Shown piece by piece: positions 20,771-31,200 of a stretch of 64,000 nt of DNA. Both the position numbers and the translations under genes were made by a program. The notes below the pieces were generated by a model. That model did not search any database, was not told the DNA's origin, and worked only from the letters and a program-made list of their open reading frames with translations. Source of the DNA: Tribonema minus (taxonomy: Eukaryota; Sar; Xanthophyceae; Tribonematales; Tribonemataceae); assembly GCA_017506865.1 (NCBI GenBank), contig JAFCMP010000035.1, forward strand, positions 744,001 through 808,000, read 5' to 3'. Numbering within the stretch: position 1 is the stretch's first letter; every line of letters begins with the position of its first letter.

Positions 20771-21293
20771 CGTACTTATGATCTTGTATTTATAGCAGCC
20801 CCAAGGTGGGCTTGATGCGTTGGATAAGAATGCAAAAAACTAAAATCGGACGGGCCCTTAGAGCCCTGCGTTGCAGGCTTGTACTAGACTCATGGGGGGC
20901 AGACACAGCGGCACCCAGTCTGAGCCACACCTATCGTAGCCGATGTCTCCATCTCTTGAGCGAAAACGCCGGAGGACCGCGGTTATGCCTCTAGTATACA
21001 TCTGGGCCAGAGGCGCCCGGTCCTCGATTCCTTGCCTAAGCACGCCGCTGACGTGCCTGGCCGAGGTTCTCTTTCTTGCGTGTTCAAGCAAACGATCTAC
21101 AGTGTGCCCTGATGCTATCCGTATCCCCATGTTCCAATATCCCCTGCTGCTGCCCAAAGCCGTATCCTCACCACACGCGACTCCGCAGCTCCTGCTCACA
21201 GCCAGCATCTCCCATCCCCTTGCTGCCTGATGCACCCTCGCCACCATCAGCGCCACCGCGAGTGCTGCCGCACCTCTCGGTGCTAACGAGCAG
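20771..21293 (-). repeat. Left arm of a near-perfect 523-bp inverted repeat
   Basis: This arm is the reverse complement of 21412-21934 with equal length and only about three differences noticed (near 20953, 20969 and 21261), so the duplication is young or maintained. It starts at CGTACTTATGATCTTG and ends at GCTAACGAGCAG. The spacer is 118 bp. Confidence 0.92.
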
Positions 21294-21325
21294 TATATGT
21301 GCTCAAATGTACAGCGTACTTTCAT
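20858..21325 (-). CDS. Hypothetical open frame in the left arm
   Basis: A 155-codon frame, of which about 133 residues match the right-arm frame 21449-21847 with one difference seen (S/L before RDGDIGYDRCG). It contains RGYWNMGIRIASGHTVDRLL and GVLRQGIEDRAPLAQMYTRG. I recognise no family. The near-identity of the arms means conservation here is not evidence of selection. It could be a fragment of a mobile-element protein or non-coding. Confidence 0.3.
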   Translation of the reverse strand: MKVRCTFEHIYCSLAPRGAAALAVALMVARVHQAARGWEMLAVSRSCGVACGEDTALGSSRGYWNMGIRIASGHTVDRLLEHARKRTSARHVSGVLRQGIEDRAPLAQMYTRGITAVLRRFRSRDGDIGYDRCGSDWVPLCLPPMSLVQACNAGL

Positions 21326-21411
21326 TATATTCCATGCGTACTTCTTATTAATTCTCGCTCAGGGCGCGAAAAAGCCCAGATGATGGTCTAACTTGATGCT
21401 GCTGTACAACT

Positions 21412-21934
21412 CTGCTCGTTAGCACCGAGAGGTGCGGCAGCGCTCGCGGTGGCGCTGATGGTGGCGAGGGTGCATCAGGCAGCAAGGGGATGGGAGATGC
21501 TGGCTGTGAGCAGGAGCTGCGGAGTCGCGTGTGGTGAGGATACGGCTTTGGGCAGCAGCAGGGGATATTGGAACATGGGGATACGGATAGCATCAGGGCA
21601 CACTGTAGATCGTTTGCTTGAACACGCAAGAAAGAGAACCTCGGCCAGGCACGTCAGCGGCGTGCTTAGGCAAGGAATCGAGGACCGGGCGCCTCTGGCC
21701 CAGATGTATACTAGAGGCATAACCGCGGTCCTCAGGCGTTTTCGCTTAAGAGATGGAGACATCGGCTACGATAGGTGTGGCTCAGACTGGGTGCCGCTGT
21801 GTCTGCCCCCCATGAGTCTAGTACAAGCCTGCAACGCAGGGCTCTAAGGGCCCGTCCGATTTTAGTTTTTTGCATTCTTATCCAACGCATCAAGCCCACC
21901 TTGGGGCTGCTATAAATACAAGATCATAAGTACG
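21412..21934 (+). repeat. Right arm of the 523-bp inverted repeat
   Basis: Mirror copy of 20771-21293. With the 118-bp spacer it could form a very long hairpin. The spacer repeats flank sequence from outside the left arm (the 33-bp block and CCATGCGTACTT), which suggests that the palindrome formed by fold-back copying of adjacent sequence. Confidence 0.92.
21449..21847 (+). CDS. Hypothetical open frame in the right arm
   Basis: 132 codons, MALMVARVHQAARGWEML to QACNAGL, essentially the same protein as the left-arm frame. No known motif, signal peptide or membrane span seen. See the left-arm entry for alternatives. Confidence 0.3.
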   Translation: MALMVARVHQAARGWEMLAVSRSCGVACGEDTALGSSRGYWNMGIRIASGHTVDRLLEHARKRTSARHVSGVLRQGIEDRAPLAQMYTRGITAVLRRFRLRDGDIGYDRCGSDWVPLCLPPMSLVQACNAGL

Positions 21935-22248
21935 GAATCTGCATGTCGTGTGACTTCTGAAAGTGTCTCAACGACAACCACTCAAACTGGAAGACACACC
22001 AACCACAAACAAAAGCACCAAAACCAAATCCAACCAACCATCATGGCCACCACGTTGCAACCAACCATACCGTACCATAACCATAGAGCTAGGCTTTTCA
22101 CAGCCCGAAGTGGAAGCTTCACCACAGTCATTCTTAAGATGGGCACACAAACAATAAACACAAAGGGCTTGGACACAACTCGCATAAGCGAATGAAATGC
22201 ACACATGTAGAAGTCAATTGTGCTCGTGCAGACCCAGACGCACGGTGA

Positions 22249-22617
22249 CCTCTTTCACGGCCTTCGCAGAGCCGCTGAGGCGCTTCCGAATGCTCCTTGG
22301 GAGACTGCGAAGGCTCCTGGAGAGTACAGCCACGGAGCTACTATCCGCCCAGCAGGGCCATCCGCGCGCCGGCTGCAGAACGTGTCCATCAAAACTATCA
22401 ACATGCTCGCTGTGCACTTTGCAGCCTTCAGGTCCGCCGAGAGCCTCACGAGCATATTGTTCGTCTTGATGGAGACGTTTTGCAGCCGGCGCGGGACGGC
22501 TGCTGGGCGGGCAAAAGCTCCGGGACTCCCAACTTGAAGGAGCCTTCGAAATCGAGATTTCAATCTCTCTTGAGGAGCAGTTGAAAGAGCCTCGGAGCGG
22601 CTCTGTGAAGGCCGTGG
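22249..22617. repeat. Foldback element, diverged arms of about 180 bp
   Basis: Left arm 22249-22439 and right arm 22445-22617 are reverse complements at moderate identity; both ends contain CACGGCCTTCRCAGAGCCGCT. A third relative, in the right-arm orientation, lies at about 23070-23240. All three can encode a GATIRPAGP..RRLxNVSIKT-like peptide, so the family may derive from a protein-coding element. I do not recognise it. Confidence 0.7.
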
Positions 22618-22759
22618 TAGAGGCCACTGTGCGTGGGCTGCACCTCACTGGGGGCGCCCGCTGCATCACGGGCAACGAATGAGCAACACGGAAACTCAGG
22701 TGCAGCAGCAACAGCACTGCCCGGCTCGTGAGCGGAAAGCGCGAAGGCAGAGCAATCAA

Positions 22760-23770
22760 TCGGGAGAGTGGCGTGCCGTGAGAGCAGACAGGCTAGGCAA
22801 GGAGATACTGAAAGCAGTCACGGGGAAGGAACGAGCAGGGAGTGCTCAAGGAAGGGGGGCTGCCGCCATTGCGAACGAAAGTGAGCAGACTGGGCGGGCA
22901 TATGCGCGGTCACCCGTTCAAATGGGCGGCACGACACATGCAGGTCCCCTGTGGTGTTGTGAAGGCATGCATGTATGTCATGTCACAGCGAGGGACCTGT
23001 CACAGACCTTTTTTTTTACGGGTCGTTCGCCGCTGCGGCCGCCTGCTCGTTGTCGATAGGGGGCGAAGACGTGCCGGGGCCGCCCAGGACGATTGCCCTG
23101 GCCGCCGAGGCAGTCAGTGCCAACCCTCAAAGTCAGCGAGCCGCATATTGAAGTCCTGATGGAGACGTTCTTGAGTCGGCGCGGATGGCATGGCCCAGCT
23201 GGGCGGATGGTAGCTCCGTGGCCGTTGTCTCCCAAGGAGCTTGTAACTCTCAGCTGCTTCACGGCGTGTCAACCCTACTGCAACCCTGAAGCGCGCTGCA
23301 ACATCAACTTCGCGTGACGCGAGGCGCCTGTGTACTCAGCTGCTGTGCGCGGTGCAGTTGCGTGCTTGTGTCCTTCCGCTGCGTGAGCTACTGGACCTGC
23401 TGGTGCTGGCGCGCAGGTGGTCAACAGGGGCGTCGGGCATAGAGGACTTATCTCACGCTGAAATTACGCACCTGCAGGACGAGGCGCGCAACACCACGCG
23501 CTCTACGTCGCCATCTTCGAAATCATCGCAGAGATCTCTCTGAAGCATCGCAGCAGCGCACGAGCAGCCGCAGCACAGGCAGCAGCAGCAGCGACAGCAT
23601 CGCCCGGCTCCTGCAAAGTGAGAGCAATCAACCGGGAGAGTGGCGTGCCGTGAGAAGAGAGAGGCTAGGCAAGGAGATACTGAAAGGAGTCATGGGGAAC
23701 GAGCAGGGAGTGCTGAAGGAGGGAGAGCTGCCGCCACTGGGAACGAAACTGAGCAGACTGGGCGATTACC
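22760..23770 (+). repeat. Direct repeat pair of about 140 bp
   Basis: 22762-22900 and 23630-23765 share GGGAGAGTGGCGTGCCGTGA, GGCTAGGCAAGGAGATACTG and GAGCAGACTGGGCG. Both can be read as GEWRAVR..RLGKEILK..., with the second copy open further (EQGVLKEGELPPLGTKLSRL). This suggests relics of an expressed mobile or dispersed sequence. Confidence 0.65.
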
Positions 23771-25296
23771 AAATCGGCGATGGCAAACAGAGGTGGGTTG
23801 ACGACACGAAAACATAGCCTCGAGCCACAGGCACCTGCATGGGTGCAGTCTATGTATCAGCTTGAAATGCGAATAGCATGCCTGACTTGCGCAGTCATGC
23901 AGAGCCACTTTCGGGCCGGTCGGCTGAATGGCTTGCAAAGTGCAAAACATACACAAAAGCGAGACGTGGTGCTGCGCAGCTGCGGTTGGCTGTCCCTTGA
24001 CACAAAGAGGGCAACTGTGCAGCAGTGACATCAGCTTGCGTACAGAATGCAGCTTCGCAGCAAAGCAGCAGTAGGTGTGACATGAGGCTCTGCCTGCACC
24101 GGGCGGTACCGTCAACTGAGGCAACGGTGATTCGAGATGATGCCAGCATTCCTGAACCATCGCTGCAGCATCGCATATGCTGACCCATCTCTGTCTTCAG
24201 ACCATGATTGCATGGCAAAGCGCGATCCCATTGCCACTGCCACTTTGAGCCTACACGCATGCACATGCGTCTGCGCTAATCCGCCTGGCAGCAGCTCGCA
24301 GAGCGAAACGCGTTGCTGCTGCAGCAGTTTGCACACAACGCTGCCAAACCTGTCTGCTACGCCTGCATGCGAACTGCGAGAACCGTTGTATGCTAGTCTG
24401 CAAACGACGCGTCGTCCTACCCGTTTTCTCTGGTGGGTTCGCATCAACAGCCGGGTTTGCGTGCAGGTGGTAGCTGCGCCTTCCACAGGCGCGCGCTGCG
24501 TGCGCTCCCCTTATTAGAGCACTGCGCATGACGTTGAACTTTGGGCACAGAAGCATCCGCGCGCGCGGCAACACACTGAATCGAACAAGTAAAAGAAGCG
24601 AATACATGGGCCTCACTGTCAACCGCAATCTGACCTCAAGACTATCAGCTCAAACTGGATGCTGCCCAAAAAAGTGCAAGTTGTCAGCTGCCGCTCTCTG
24701 GCGACGCTGCGTTTGCAACCTCACCCGTTGCAGTCACATGACGCTTGGACAATGCGCAGGACTGTCAAAACCGTGAACGTCAAGCGCTCTGCAATACATG
24801 AAACATCGCCTTGTGACGGACGCAGCATCATGGAGCTGCGCTTTGTGTCGCGCTTGAAGTGCGCAGCATGGTCGCGAAACGCAGCTCCTGCCCCCCCCCC
24901 CCCCCCCTCCCGCCTATCTCACGCGGTCAACACACTTTAACCCCTAGCTAGTTTAAGCTGCAAAACTACTATGCAGGGGCCCACTCACGTAGCAGTCCAT
25001 GCGCCAAGTTGTCGCCCGCGTTTTTGTGAGCGCAGACGCTGAGTGTGACGGCAGCAGCAGCAGCATCGAGGGGGGGGGAGGGGGGGGGGGGGGCTTTCGG
25101 CTTTCGTGCGTGTGTCGCGGCCTTCCCCTGAACGAGTCCAAGTGATGCACGGGTCCCGCGGCTTTGCCCCTTGGCGCTCTGTCTGAGCGCTGCAGAGCGC
25201 AGCCCAGCAGCACCACTGCCTTGCTCCGAATTGCAGTCATGCCACTAACCGTAGCGCCTAGCAACCACAACGCCTGGCCTGCAGGTGCGTTGCCCC
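23771..25296. other. Intergenic sequence before the PH-MORN-RING gene
   Basis: No supported exon. Contains a C run at 24892-24907 and G runs at 25070-25093. The promoter of the downstream gene should lie here if its start at 25297 is right. Confidence 0.35.
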
Positions 25297-28200
25297 ATGG
25301 CGGCGGTGCTCACTGCACTGCCGGCGACTGCCGCCGACGCGCGTCCAGGAGACGGAGAGTGCGCCCGCGATGAAATGCAACTTCAATTTGCGCATCTCCC
25401 CCGCAGAGCGCGGCACGCAGCGGCACTGGGGGCATCGCGAAACCCCCGCATGCCCTTCGTGCGGCGGCTTGCGCTAGCCCAAGCCTCAATGTGACATCAA
25501 TGCGCACTTGAACCTGACGGGGGGGGCGAATGCGTGCCCGCACCAAGAAGTTTATTGGCCCTCCCTTTGCGTCTTCCCCTGCAGTGCGCGGCGCGGCAGC
25601 AGGGGCGACATTTCCTCCCTCGTGCGCGGCGCCTGGTGGCACGGCAGCGGCGCGGAGGCGCTGTGGGGGAGCGTCGCCAGCAGCAACTTGAAGTGGACCG
25701 GCGGGGTCACCGTGGTCTTCATGGGGACGTGCGTCATGCTGTTCGCCGGCCGCGACCCAAGTGTAAGTCTATGTTGAAGTTATAATTTTCAGGCATGCGA
25801 ATGGTTGCATCAAGCATATGAGCTATGAAGTGTGAGGTGAGGTTCGGCGTCAGGAAAATGGGGAACGTCACCACCAGCACTTGTGTTTGAGCCGCTGGGG
25901 CCACGGTGACTTTTGCGCGGCTCTACGCACATCACGCCCTTCCCCCGCCGGGAATCGCGCGTCAGCACGGTGCACACAATTTCACCACCACTGTGCAACC
26001 TTCAAGTGGTCAAGTACGCGTGGCCGCATAGCGTTTTCACAAGCTCTGTGCATGCATGCAGGCCGTCGTGCGCTTTCTGACGCCGCCCTGCACGAGCCCG
26101 GCGATGTCCATGGCGGTGCTCCTTCGATGCAAAAAAAAATGATAGCCCAATGCTGTTCCCGTCTTGCTCGCCGTGACTGCAGCTCTCCCGCTCTGCTACG
26201 TTTCCACGGCCAATATGCTGCATACTTCTATATCCTCAGCTCTGCTGTCATGCACAGTTTGCAGCATGCTACCACGGACGTCGAATCATCATGTCAAACA
26301 GTGTGACGCGCCTGTCGCTGGTCGTGTCTGTCAGTTCAACTTGAAGAGGGAAGCCACGAAGAGACGCCATCTGCGCGCGCGCTCCCATCGGCAAACGGCA
26401 TACCCATCGTCCAGGCATGACAACCCCCCCCCCCCTGCATCTGCACTTGCACGAGCGTGTGCACATAGGCGGTGGCGACGAGAATTGCAGTTGCCCTCCC
26501 CGCTAAGCAGAGCGAGCAAAATGCGCCTAGTGCTGAGCGCTGCCGCACGGACGACGCTCCGCGCATCACGCCGCCCGCCGCACGCGCATCCTAAACGCAT
26601 GTTCTTCATGTTTGGATTTGGTCCACTTTTCTTTGTTTGCCGCGCGCCGCCGCAGTCGCCGCTGCGCTTTGCGATGGACGTGGCGGGCGAGGGCTGCCAC
26701 CTGGTGCTGCCATGTGGCGGCATCCACGGCACGCCATGTGGCGCGCCGCAAGAGGCGCACCTCGCATCGCCGCGCAAGCGCGACGGGTGAGCTGCGTTGG
26801 GAGCACAGGGATGCGGAGATGCACTTTTGTTCAGTTCTTCAGTGCTGTTGTCTGATCACTCGGGGCTGCCACGTGGCTGGCTGCGGAGGCGCCAGGTGGC
26901 GGCGCGTTGGACGAACAGAACGTCACATGAGCCATTGCTCGCCATGCCGAAGATGCGTGGTCGGTGTGCCACAAGCACAGCAAATGGTGAAGCCTTGTTG
27001 GCAACGCTGGCGGCCGCCCGGCCACACCGCCGCCTGTGCGAAAGGCGCGTCACGTCGTGCTGCGTTCGTCGCGTGGGGACCTGCGCGCGTGTGTGAGCGC
27101 CGAGCAACAGGAAATTGCTGTGGTGATGCTATCTGGTGCCGCCATGTGGCACACACTCACATCACGCACGGTCCTGTGCTGGGTCATGGTCATTGCTTGT
27201 ATAGACGGTGCTGGCCGTTCAGGACCACCGGCAGAGCGGCGGCAGGCGATCAAACGCCCAGAGCGCACGGGTTTTAGCAACGTGAACGATCGGAGCACAG
27301 CGCAGCGCGGTACGGAGTCGCGAGGGCCATCTGCCGATAAGTCAGCGTCGTGCCTGGCATGGGCTGCTGCGATTGCACGGGTACGCTTTAGTGTTGCGTG
27401 CACGCATGCCGCGCCTGTGCGTTCTCGCACTGACACTTGGCATCACTCGTCGTGCACTGGCTGCTTTCTCCTGCAGCGGCAGCGGCAGCGCAGTCAACAG
27501 CAGCAGCAGCAGCAGCGTCGCCGCCGGCAGCGTGGAACAGCTCGAGTTGAAGATGCGACAAGTTGAACTTCTGGACGTGTCCCGCGGCGTGCGGTTGCTG
27601 CTCAGACTGAGCACCGCTGCGGATGCCCAAGAATGGTCCAGTCACGTTCTGGAGGTCCAGCGCCGCGCCGCCACCTTCGTTCAGGTGCCCGCCTGACTCT
27701 GCAGAGACTCGATTCTGACTTTACTCTGACTTGGCAATGGGATCGGGCGCCACCTTGGGTCCCTTGACCCTGACTCTGCACAGACTCGGCTCTGGTTTGA
27801 CTCTGACTTGGCAACGGGATCTGAGTCACTCGCAACACTCAGGGGGGGCATACCTCTTGTGAGCAACGCTCCGGAGGCAGACGCTCGCAGGCATGCGGAG
27901 ACACGCTCATTCATGGGCCTTTCCATTGTACTTCACGTATGCTGAACTTCCAGTATACATTCGTTACGCTTGGCGCAGGGCGCGGGCTCTATTTGAACGG
28001 TGTGGCTGCGCTGCCAACGTCTACAGCGCTCGGCACACTGGTCTGGGGCGCTCATGCCCACGCAAGCTTTGTTACATTGTAGTGGCCAAAATTTCATCTG
28101 AAGTGCGGAAGCGCATGCAACGGGTTGGTGCAGTAATGAGTCTTTCTTCAGGGCACGACAAGTCTGAGTCTTTCTTCAGGGCACGACAAGTCCTCATCAG

Positions 28201-31200
28201 TCCGTGAAGACCCTTCTGGTCCTGGTCAAGACCTGACTTGTGCTGGCGAGGGCGTGCATTGCCCTGCACAACGACTTATTAAAGCCCCGAACCGTTGCGT
28301 GCGCTTGTGCACTTCAGCATTATTCTTGGCCACTACAATGAAACAATGCTTGCGTGGGCACGCGCGCTCAATATCAGCGTGTCTCGTGCTGTAACTGTAA
28401 GCAGTGTAGCCAAACTGTTCAATTAGAGCCCGCGACCTGCGCCGAGTGTCCAACTTGAAGACTTGTACTAGGTTTTCGATGATGATTAGTCTGACCGTTG
28501 AACAGGTGAATGAGTTGCGCCGCCTCCACTGTGCGCTCGGTGGCAAGACCTTTGGCATTTGACTTAGGAATGGTGTCAGGAAGAGGGTTAGGGTTAGGCG
28601 TGCAGCCCGTCGCCCGCCCAGTCTGTGCAAGGGAGAGCGGCGATCATTGAGTGATCACGATCACGCTGACGGATGGCACATGCAGGATGGGGGTGCTGCG
28701 CAGGCAGAAGGGAGGATTGGTACATACTTTGCGACGCATGGTGTGATGCATGCGCTTATGTATGAGTTGCGAGGTGCGTCACCACTCTCCAGCATCCTTC
28801 AAACCGCGCTTCAAGCACGTTCGGCGCGTCCCCGGCAGCTCGCGAAGGCGGCAGCCGCCCTTGGCGGCAGCACGTGACACACGTCGCTGTTCGCTGTGGC
28901 TATGGCTGTGCGTCGCCCGCCTGCAGGATGACGCGCCGCTGCCGCCTGCCAGTACCTCCTCGTCAAGTGTGCGGAATGCGCTAGTTAGGGTCAGGGCTGG
29001 GTGCGACTTGAAGTGCAAGCGCCGTTGCGGCGCAGGAGTGCCTTGTATGCCAACCCCACGCCGTACCTCAAGCGCGCCCTCCTTGCTCCTGTTGTGCGCC
29101 ATCTCCGATCTGCAGTCAGAGAGCTGGAGGGAAGAGCCCGGTCCAGAGGGTGAGTCTATTACGTCAATTGGAAGGCAGAGTCTGGCGCTAGCTCAATTTC
29201 ACTACCGTCATGCTTGAGGATCCTTGACTTCAAAGTATGTTTTGGGAGTTGACTGTGGCAGAAGGCAATTGATTGTTCCAACATGTCATGAGCACCTCAA
29301 CGCACTTCAAGTGCACCTGATACTCTTGAAGTACATGGCACGAGCAGTCCGCGGGTGTGGAGCTGTGCATGCCTGCAGCGTTATGTCACTGCCGCTGTGT
29401 CAGTCACGCACTGCGTCGAGAGGCTAGCCGGATTACACGTTTAAGCAGCGATGCTCAACCAGATGTGTTGCCATGTACGATCACCTATGAATAAAATGGA
29501 AATTCGTGGACGCATTTCATGGCAGGTGCTGGTATTGTCCGCAATGCACTGTGAAAAATCGCACACACCGAGGGCGTCGCAGTAACAAAGCTCAGCAAGA
29601 AGTGGCGCTTCGAACGGATACTGATCTACCACCACGGGGTTGCTCAATACAACTTGCACAACTCAAGTCAAATGGCGTCATCGCCGTGATCGCTGCGCTA
29701 CGCACTGCTCACTTAAGGCGCACAGAGCTAGCGTCTTAGGGTCAGGGTTAGGGTTAGGGTGGGGTAAGGCAGTGCTGCCCTTGGACAGCACTGTGAGCGG
29801 TACCGCGGTACCCGCGAGACAAGCGCATGCAACTCACCCGTACACCCGCAACTGCCCCTATTGGTGTGTTCATGATCGCTGTCATCGTGCCGCGCAGATG
29901 ACACCTGGACGGTGGTGTCAAAGCAGCAGTGCTCAGCGGACCGCGGCAGCGGCGACCGGCGCGCTACTGCGACCTTTGAGACTGCGGACGGTGGCAGGTG
30001 CGCGACGCGTCCCTGTTGCAGCAGCGCTCAGGCATGTGCAATGAAGCGTTTCTGTGACTCGAGACTGATTTTGGGCCTGATTTGCGCAGCATGGATGGGA
30101 GGCGTTGAAGCAAAACTTACTGGATTTGTGGAGTCATCGGTGACATAGCTCCCTGATAAAGCTAGAACTCCAACCTTGCACCGTAAGCCAATGGAAGAAC
30201 GATCTCAGGCGCAGCTTGACTGGGGCGGTCTACCGCAGCTGTCTGCTTGCTGGCGCTAGGTGATACCACATGACCCCCACCGCAGTGGCTGTTTGACTGC
30301 TGGTGCAAGCACGCAACGAGTTTGTGCTTGCATTCGTGCTATTGAACCAGCCGCCGTGTCATCACACGAAGCTCTCGGGCATACTGTCATGGTCATGCCG
30401 TCTCTCGCTGCGCCGCTGTTGCGCTCGTCCGAATCGCGCATCGCTCTCCGCACATCCCCCTACCCTGAGCGGCTGCTCTAGCCCTAACCCTAGCTGTGAC
30501 CCTGCAATTCGCGCGCAGGTACACTGGGCAGACGCATCTGCTGCGCGCGCACGGCGAGGGGACCCTGGTTCTGCCCAACGGTATGCTCTAGGGTTAGGGT
30601 TTAGGGCTGGTGTCAGGAGTCAGCACGGGTATATGCAGTGCTGGTGTTGGGCAGTGGGTGGCCATTGTATTGTGTTAGGGGCAGGGTTAGGGTCAGGGGA
30701 TAGTGAGCGTATAGTTTTCTGACGTGCGCAAGGCGCTGACAACTCACAGGGCACTTTTGCGCATCCCCTAACAGGGTGAAATCTGTGCGGGGACGCGGGT
30801 GCAGCGCACGGGCTTTCTGTGGACCATGCGTGTTCTATTTTGGAGCCCGTACGAAGGCGCAACCTTTGCTCAACCTGATGAATCAAGAATGCGCGTGGTA
30901 TACGGCGAGTCAGAACCGCGAGTTCCCGCCAACCCAATTAGTGCTCTTCTGGCAGCGGGGGCTGCATGCCCCGTGGTTTGCGCCTGATGCGTTTGCGCTC
31001 CTCTGTGTCCATCGTCTCGGATGGAACTCTCCTCGGCGATGCGCAGCTCCTCCTAGCGCCGCACGGGGGCGGGTTCCGCATTTCCAGACCGCGCAGTCAT
31101 CCCACGACGCGAGTGCCACGCCAACCTTATTAGTGCTCTTCTGGCAACGGGGCTGTGTGGCCCGTGGTAGGGTCAGGGTGAGCTTGACGCGTGTTCGCTC

